Notes under the pieces: model-generated
Told to the model about the DNA's origin: nothing
Databases searched by the model: none
The model's input: only the letters and a program-made list of their open reading frames with translations
Shown here: positions 7,289 to 10,266 of the stretch, piece after piece
How positions within the stretch are numbered: the stretch's first letter is position 1
Layout of the letters: every line of letters starts with the position of its first letter
NCBI GenBank assembly: GCA_022710665.1
Contig: JAKLGN010000032.1
Span: 1-10,266 of the forward strand
Direction of reading: 5' to 3'
Source of the DNA: Methanoregula sp.
GTDB taxonomy: Archaea > Halobacteriota > Methanomicrobia > Methanomicrobiales > Methanospirillaceae
DNA length: 10,266 nucleotides
Position numbers and translations under genes: made by a program

Positions 7289-7332
7289 GATCAACGCCGG
7301 GTCCTACGTTGGGGTGCCCCCCGCGGCGGATC
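7289..7332. repeat. Large imperfect hairpin GATC-CGCCG / CGGCG-GATC
   Basis: The left arm GATCaaCGCCG (7289-7299) pairs with CGGCGGATC (7324-7332), leaving a two-base AA bulge. The loop region contains a small GGGG/CCCC dyad. Nine paired bases, six of them G/C, make this one of the stronger structures in the region. It may be part of a repeat element or a small RNA. Confidence 0.4.
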
Positions 7333-7367
7333 AATAACCATGAGCATACACGGAACAGTCCCTCCGT

Positions 7368-7381
7368 GCCCCGCGAGGGGC
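7368..7381 (+). repeat. GNRA tetraloop hairpin GCCCC-GCGA-GGGGC
   Basis: A five-pair G/C stem (7368-7372 with 7377-7381) closes a GCGA loop, a classic GNRA tetraloop when read on the plus strand. GCGGGG at 7388-7393 can instead pair with CCCCGC (7369-7374), so two mutually exclusive folds are possible. Confidence 0.4.
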
Positions 7382-7442
7382 CCTGAAGCGGGGAGCTTAC
7401 ATGCATGGCGCACTTGACTATCTTTGCATTCCCCCCAGATAA

Positions 7443-7640
7443 AATCTGGACTGTGGCGAACAGGTACAGCAGCACTATCTTAACATGGCGCCGTACCTGC
7501 GGGCACTTGGAGCTTGAAAAAGCATTGGGATTTTTGTCTCGTTAAAAAACAGCGAAAAGATCCTGGTGGTTTATTGCGGAACAGGAACGGCTTATGGCGA
7601 ATGCTGTTTTCGTATCTGCAGATGGCGAGGTGATTTATGA
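7443..7640 (+). pseudogene. Broken coding sequence, possibly a rhodanese-like remnant
   Basis: One plus-strand frame stays protein-like across two stops (TAA at 7440, TGA at 7515). It reads as a 24-residue piece including QVQQHYLNMAPYLRALGA (about 7461-7514), then after the TGA a piece with SEKILVVYCGTGTAYGE (about 7551-7601), ending at TGA 7638. The last resembles the beta-strand plus active-site loop of rhodanese domains, with Cys in the VVYC position. A neighbouring frame reads LEKALGFLSR (7512-7544) before a stop at an A6 run, so a one-base indel there would join it to the rhodanese-like part. No start codon with ribosome binding site is seen. Identity is a weak inference, and chance open frames in this spacer are possible. 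Confidence 0.25.
7461..7499. repeat. Seven-base inverted repeat CAGGTAC/GTACCTG
   Basis: Perfect arms at 7461-7467 and 7493-7499 are separated by 25 bases. Just upstream, CCAGAT-AAA-ATCTGG (7435-7449) forms a second perfect six-base hairpin. Both overlap the possible broken coding sequence. Confidence 0.4.
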
Positions 7641-7647
7641 GAACCCA

Positions 7648-8223
7648 TCAGAACTGCGTTGCGGATCCCTCAGCGCAGAAGGCTTTCAGGAACTTGCCGG
7701 AGGGGTACTCGTGGATGCTCGTGACCACGATCCTTCCCCGGCCTACGCGCTTCTCAATGGCGACGGCAGCGGATCCACAGGTGCCGGTTCCTTCACCCTC
7801 ATATTCGGGAAATGTCCCATCGCACTCGATTGCCGCAGGATCGTAACCATCAATGATAGAGCGGGTGCCTGAACCTGCCGCAAATCCAATGCACCGCGGG
7901 CGGCAGTCGTGCCGGTACATAACACGGAACGGCAGCCAGTCATATGCGTCCGGCTTGTCAGCGGCAGCACCGAATACGAGCAGGGAGCCCCCGTTCTCAA
8001 CAAAGCGCCGGATACGCGGGGAAGAAGCGCGGAGCGCTGGCAGGAGGTTCGAATAAGCCGGGTTGGCAAATCCTGTCGGGATGATCAGGCAGTTGAGCAC
8101 AGGCCGGTAAAACGGGGCGGCAAGCATGTGGGGAGTGACAGGTTCGCAGCTGATCCCGCAGTCCTCGATGAAGCGGTTAAAATGCTGCGGCGTTGCCCAG
8201 ACGAACCCGGCACGGCAGCTCAC
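7648..8223 (-). CDS. Conserved unknown protein coupled to rtcB, glutamine amidotransferase-like fold
   Basis: A 191-residue protein without signal peptide or membrane segments. The pattern suggests an alpha/beta class I glutamine amidotransferase-like (ThuA / biotin-protein-ligase N-domain-like) fold. RAGFVW (4-9) would be the first strand, LNCLIIPTGFANPAYS (43-58) a strand and turn, and RIRRFVENGGSLLVFGAA (70-87) a helix and nucleophile-elbow strand. The elbow reads VFGAA, with no Cys, so glutaminase-type catalysis is unlikely. RGRIVVTSIHEYPSG (162-176) resembles the late strand where amidotransferases keep their His; a His-Glu pair occurs at 171-172. The start is GTG, overlapping the rtcB stop in GTGA. 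A strong GGGGTGATC ribosome binding site ends 5 bases upstream (8229-8237). Tight coupling implies a role linked to RtcB, for example RNA repair, but function is unknown. Confidence 0.8.
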   Translation of the reverse strand: MSCRAGFVWATPQHFNRFIEDCGISCEPVTPHMLAAPFYRPVLNCLIIPTGFANPAYSNLLPALRASSPRIRRFVENGGSLLVFGAAADKPDAYDWLPFRVMYRHDCRPRCIGFAAGSGTRSIIDGYDPAAIECDGTFPEYEGEGTGTCGSAAVAIEKRVGRGRIVVTSIHEYPSGKFLKAFCAEGSATQF

Positions 8224-9653
8224 CCCTTGATCACCCCGACGGGAGAGAGCCGTGCAACGAGCCTTGATATGCCCGTTTCATGGACAACGTTCACGACCTC
8301 ACCACTTGGTTTATAGACATCCGGTGCTTCATCGGAGATGGCATTTTCATTAGGTGCCCGGACAATGATGCCCTCTTTAAGCAGAGCAGCAGCGACTTCC
8401 TTTCCACTCAGGCTCTTCTTTGCCTGCGACCGGCTCATGATGCGACCCGCCCCATGGCAGGTGCTCCCGAAGGTCTTTTCCATGGCGATTGGGGTCCCGC
8501 AAAGTACAAATGAGGAGGTCCCCATGCTCCCAGGTATGATGACAGGCTGGCCGATCCGTGCAAGTTCGGGGGGAAGATCCGGGGTACCGGGTCCGAATGC
8601 GCGCGTGGCACCCTTGCGGTGCACGCAGACATCCATGCGTTTTTTGTCAACAGCATGCTCTTCAATTTTTGCTACATTATGGGCGACATCGTATATCAGC
8701 GGCATCTCCTCATACTCTATCTCAAACATGCCCGACAGGACCGTCCGTGCTGCGTGGGTGATGAGCTGCCGGTTGGCCCATGCATAGTTTGCCGATGCAG
8801 CCATTGCACTGAAATATGCTTTCCCTTCCGGTGAGAGGATGGGGGCGCAGGCAAGTTGCCGATCGGGAAGGGTGATATGGTATTTTTTTGTCGCCAGTTC
8901 AAGGATTTTCAGGTGATCAGTGCAGACCTGGTGGCCAAGACCTCGGGAACCGCAGTGGATCATGCAGCAGACCTGTCCATGAGCAAGGCCGAATACGTGT
9001 GCAGCTTCCGGATCATAGATCTCGCGGACAACCTGCATTTCAAGGAAATGATTCCCCGAACCAAGGGTCCCACCCTGGGGTACTCCCCTTTGTTTTGCCT
9101 TGGCCGAGACGTGGCTGCTGTCTGCCTGTGCCATGCACCCCTTGTCTTCGCACCGTACCAGGTCCCCCGGCAGGCCATAGCCGTGCCCGACCGCCCATTG
9201 TGCGCCCTTTGTCATCATATCATCAAGCGACTTTGAAGATACTTTCAGGGAGCTTTTTGCACCAACACCCGTGGGAACCGCGCTGAAGAGCTTGTCGATC
9301 AGGTCGCGCCGGCCGGAGATATCCTGAAACCCAAGCGGGGTTGTGAACAATCTTACCCCGCAGTTGATATCGAACCCGACACCTCCCGGGGAGATGATCC
9401 CTTCTTCCAGCGAGAATGCCGCTACCCCTCCGATAGGAAACCCATACCCCCAGTGGATATCCGGCATGGCAAGGGAATACCGGATAATGCCCGGAAGGGT
9501 TGCAACATTCGCAAGCTGCTGGACAGCCCCGGGTTCAAGCAGCCGGCCAAGCGATTCCGAAAGGAAAAACCTGCCCGGGACCCGCATATGGGGAATAAAC
9601 CCGACAGGCACCTCCCACTCGCTTGTCCCAATCCGGTGTATCCCGTCAATCAT
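8220..9653 (-). CDS. rtcB: RtcB, 3'-phosphate/5'-hydroxyl RNA ligase (tRNA-splicing ligase)
   Basis: RtcB joins RNA 2',3'-cyclic-phosphate or 3'-phosphate ends to 5'-OH ends using GTP and Mn2+, sealing split tRNA halves and repairing cleaved RNA. The 477-residue product has the metal ligands and the active-site His at family positions: Cys 98 in GGVGFDINCG, His 202 in GTLGSGNHFLE, His 233 in IHCGSRGLGH, His 325 in AHNVAK. His 400 in TCHGAGRIMSR is the expected guanylylated residue. VHRKGATRAFGPG (about 344-356) is also typical. No intein interrupts it. The frame is open to a TTG at 9734, but the ATG at 9651-9653 is chosen because GGGAGG (9664-9669) stands 10 bases upstream, Cys falls at position 98 as in Pyrococcus RtcB, and the predicted transcript starts inside the longer frame. 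It overlaps the next gene by 4 bases. Confidence 0.97.
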   Translation of the reverse strand: MIDGIHRIGTSEWEVPVGFIPHMRVPGRFFLSESLGRLLEPGAVQQLANVATLPGIIRYSLAMPDIHWGYGFPIGGVAAFSLEEGIISPGGVGFDINCGVRLFTTPLGFQDISGRRDLIDKLFSAVPTGVGAKSSLKVSSKSLDDMMTKGAQWAVGHGYGLPGDLVRCEDKGCMAQADSSHVSAKAKQRGVPQGGTLGSGNHFLEMQVVREIYDPEAAHVFGLAHGQVCCMIHCGSRGLGHQVCTDHLKILELATKKYHITLPDRQLACAPILSPEGKAYFSAMAASANYAWANRQLITHAARTVLSGMFEIEYEEMPLIYDVAHNVAKIEEHAVDKKRMDVCVHRKGATRAFGPGTPDLPPELARIGQPVIIPGSMGTSSFVLCGTPIAMEKTFGSTCHGAGRIMSRSQAKKSLSGKEVAAALLKEGIIVRAPNENAISDEAPDVYKPSGEVVNVVHETGISRLVARLSPVGVIKG

Positions 9654-9663
9654 TTGGTTTATT

Positions 9664-9669
9664 CCTCCC
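9664..9669 (-). promoter_or_regulatory. Ribosome binding site of rtcB
   Basis: GGGAGG on the minus strand, 10 bases before ATG 9653, matches the anti-Shine-Dalgarno of archaeal 16S rRNA. It decides the start in favour of this ATG over the upstream TTG. Confidence 0.65.
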
Positions 9670-9746
9670 GTTCCTATCCGGGGCCGGGGCTCCCGTCCCG
9701 AAGGTCCCGGCAGCAGCACCTGCGTGGCCTGCAATCCTATTCTTCA

Positions 9747-9759
9747 GATAAATATGAAG
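9747..9759 (-). promoter_or_regulatory. Candidate TATA box of the rtcB operon
   Basis: The minus strand reads CTTCATATTTATC, a good archaeal TATA element. A start about 25 bases downstream (near 9727) gives a leader of about 75 bases, strongly GC-rich between 9678 and 9710. Confidence 0.4.
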
Positions 9760-10200
9760 TGTCAGCGTATTCACAAATTTTTAATTCCTGAATTTTTGCC
9801 CGGAATTTCACGGTTCACATTTAAGATTATACCTTAGGAAAGTAAAATGGGATCGGTCCGGGTAAGCCTGTAAATGCCTTCCGGTTCCATCTTTGCGCAA
9901 CGGATACAACCGGTTACCATCCTGGAAATGTTGCTATTTGATTTATGTAAGTTCTTGGTGAAATCATCGGATTGAAGCTATTGCAGGGCAGTCCAGGAAG
10001 TTGGAAAAACTGCCGCAATCACAGGATCCTTTGCAGGAAAAGATCACATTGTTGTAACATCCTACTTCGCTGATGGTTTCGAACAGGTTATCCTTGGTAA
10101 TACTCTCTGATCTTATTTCCCTGCGTGTTCTGTTGGTCTCTCTCCCGTTTATGGCATAATGTCCTGATTTATTTTTTCAATCTGACGGACTGAGCGCATC
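9760..10200. other. Intergenic region upstream of rtcB, no intact gene
   Basis: About 440 bases. The part next to the promoter (9760-9850) is AT-rich. Between 9976 and 10110 there is an open stretch readable on both strands without start codons. The rest shows no frame, repeat or RNA gene that I can support. Confidence 0.5.
9976..10110 (+). pseudogene. Orphan open stretch, possible gene remnant (strand uncertain)
   Basis: On the plus strand the 44 codons after a TGA at 9973 read like the end of a protein, including KTAAITGSFAGKDHIVVTSY and ending GNTL at TGA 10108. No ATG, GTG or TTG start with a ribosome binding site exists. The opposite strand is open over the same bases and upstream, encoding a Cys-rich stretch (SCKGSCDCGSFSNFLDC) that stops with TGA at 9971, also without a good start. 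The minus reading has more G/C at third positions, like the real genes here; the plus reading looks more like a folded protein. I do not recognise either. Confidence 0.2.
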
Positions 10201-10266
10201 TTATACATCAAAAACGATATCCAGAATATATTCATTCGCATCGTGTGTGATGGCAAGTCCGGAATA
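10201..10266 (-). CDS. C-terminal fragment of an unidentified protein (runs off the window)
   Basis: The last 21 codons and TAA stop (10201-10203) of a frame open to the window edge. The visible end is SGLAITHDANEYILDIVFDV, alternating hydrophobic in a beta-strand manner. It vaguely resembles the TDNGNFIID strand of ribose-5-phosphate isomerase A, but that enzyme continues well beyond this strand and this one stops, so I do not assign it. It is on the same strand as rtcB but over 540 bases upstream, with a promoter between, so it is probably not in the same operon. Confidence 0.4.
   Translation of the reverse strand, partial: YSGLAITHDANEYILDIVFDV

Larger units (their letters stand above)
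6815..7647. other. 830-base region without an intact gene
   Basis: Between aglB and the gene at 7648 no frame has start, ribosome binding site and protein-like sequence together. From 6857 to 7010 it is AT-rich promoter-like DNA. From 7020 to 7185 it is GC-rich with G/C-run inverted repeats. From 7200 to 7290 it is again AT-rich. From 7289 to 7500 it contains further stable hairpins. From 7443 to 7640 it reads as broken coding sequence. A 95-codon minus frame (6993-7280) and a 64-codon minus frame (7281-7475) look like chance translations of the repeat-like DNA. Confidence 0.6.

Noticed and set aside
7594..7872. 92-codon plus-strand ATG frame
   Set aside because: Mostly antisense to the well-supported gene at 7648-8223 and has no ribosome binding site.
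9343..9837. 164-codon plus-strand frame antisense to rtcB
   Set aside because: Long only because the GC-rich rtcB gene suppresses stops on the opposite strand; no family signature.
1..10266. CRISPR array, tRNA, rRNA, transposase or integrase
   Set aside because: No regularly spaced repeats, no cloverleaf with TTCRA arm outside genes, and no recognisable mobile-element protein in any frame.
10201..10266. Assignment of the edge fragment to archease or ribose-5-phosphate isomerase
   Set aside because: The end matches neither: archease ends differently, and the isomerase would continue about 40 residues beyond the resembling strand.

Overview
The window looks like a chromosomal segment of a euryarchaeon, most likely a methanogen of the order Methanomicrobiales (Methanoregula-like). 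This placement is inference. It rests on an archaeal STT3/AglB oligosaccharyltransferase, an archaeal-length RtcB without intein, TATA-type rather than -35/-10 promoters, GGTGATC/GGAGG ribosome binding sites matching an archaeal 16S tail, and moderate GC content.

Left half (1-6814), surface glycosylation. A minus-strand NAD(P)-dependent sugar-nucleotide epimerase/reductase (38-1024) is divergent from a plus-strand pair: a membrane-anchored family 2 glycosyltransferase of the dolichyl-phosphate-sugar synthase type (1484-2641) and, 9 bases later, a family 4 glycosyltransferase (2651-3808). Facing them, on the minus strand, is aglB (4154-6814), whose product moves a finished lipid-linked glycan onto Asn residues of surface proteins. 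Together they read as part of an N-glycosylation / cell-surface polysaccharide island: one gene makes an unusual deoxysugar nucleotide, one loads or flips a lipid-linked sugar, one extends the glycan, and one transfers it. The 345-base convergent gap between the glycosyltransferases and aglB holds several inverted repeats and a T-run but no convincing gene.

Middle (6815-7647): about 830 bases without an intact gene. It contains the presumed aglB promoter, GC-rich segments full of short inverted repeats that look like a dispersed intergenic repeat, and a stretch (7443-7640) that reads as broken coding sequence, possibly a rhodanese-like remnant.

Right half (7648-9653), RNA repair. rtcB (8220-9653, minus) encodes the 3'-phosphate/5'-OH RNA ligase used for tRNA splicing and repair. 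It overlaps by four bases (GTGA) a downstream gene of unknown function (7648-8223) with a class I glutamine-amidotransferase-like fold pattern but no nucleophile Cys. No archease gene is seen next to rtcB. Upstream of rtcB lie about 550 bases with a promoter, a GC-rich leader and an orphan open stretch readable on both strands. The window ends in the last 21 codons of an unidentified minus-strand gene (10201-10266).

No tRNA, rRNA, CRISPR array, transposase or integrase was seen. The most unusual points are the Arg-for-Lys substitution in the epimerase active site, the RtcB-coupled unknown protein, and the structured non-coding region with decayed coding sequence between aglB and the rtcB operon.
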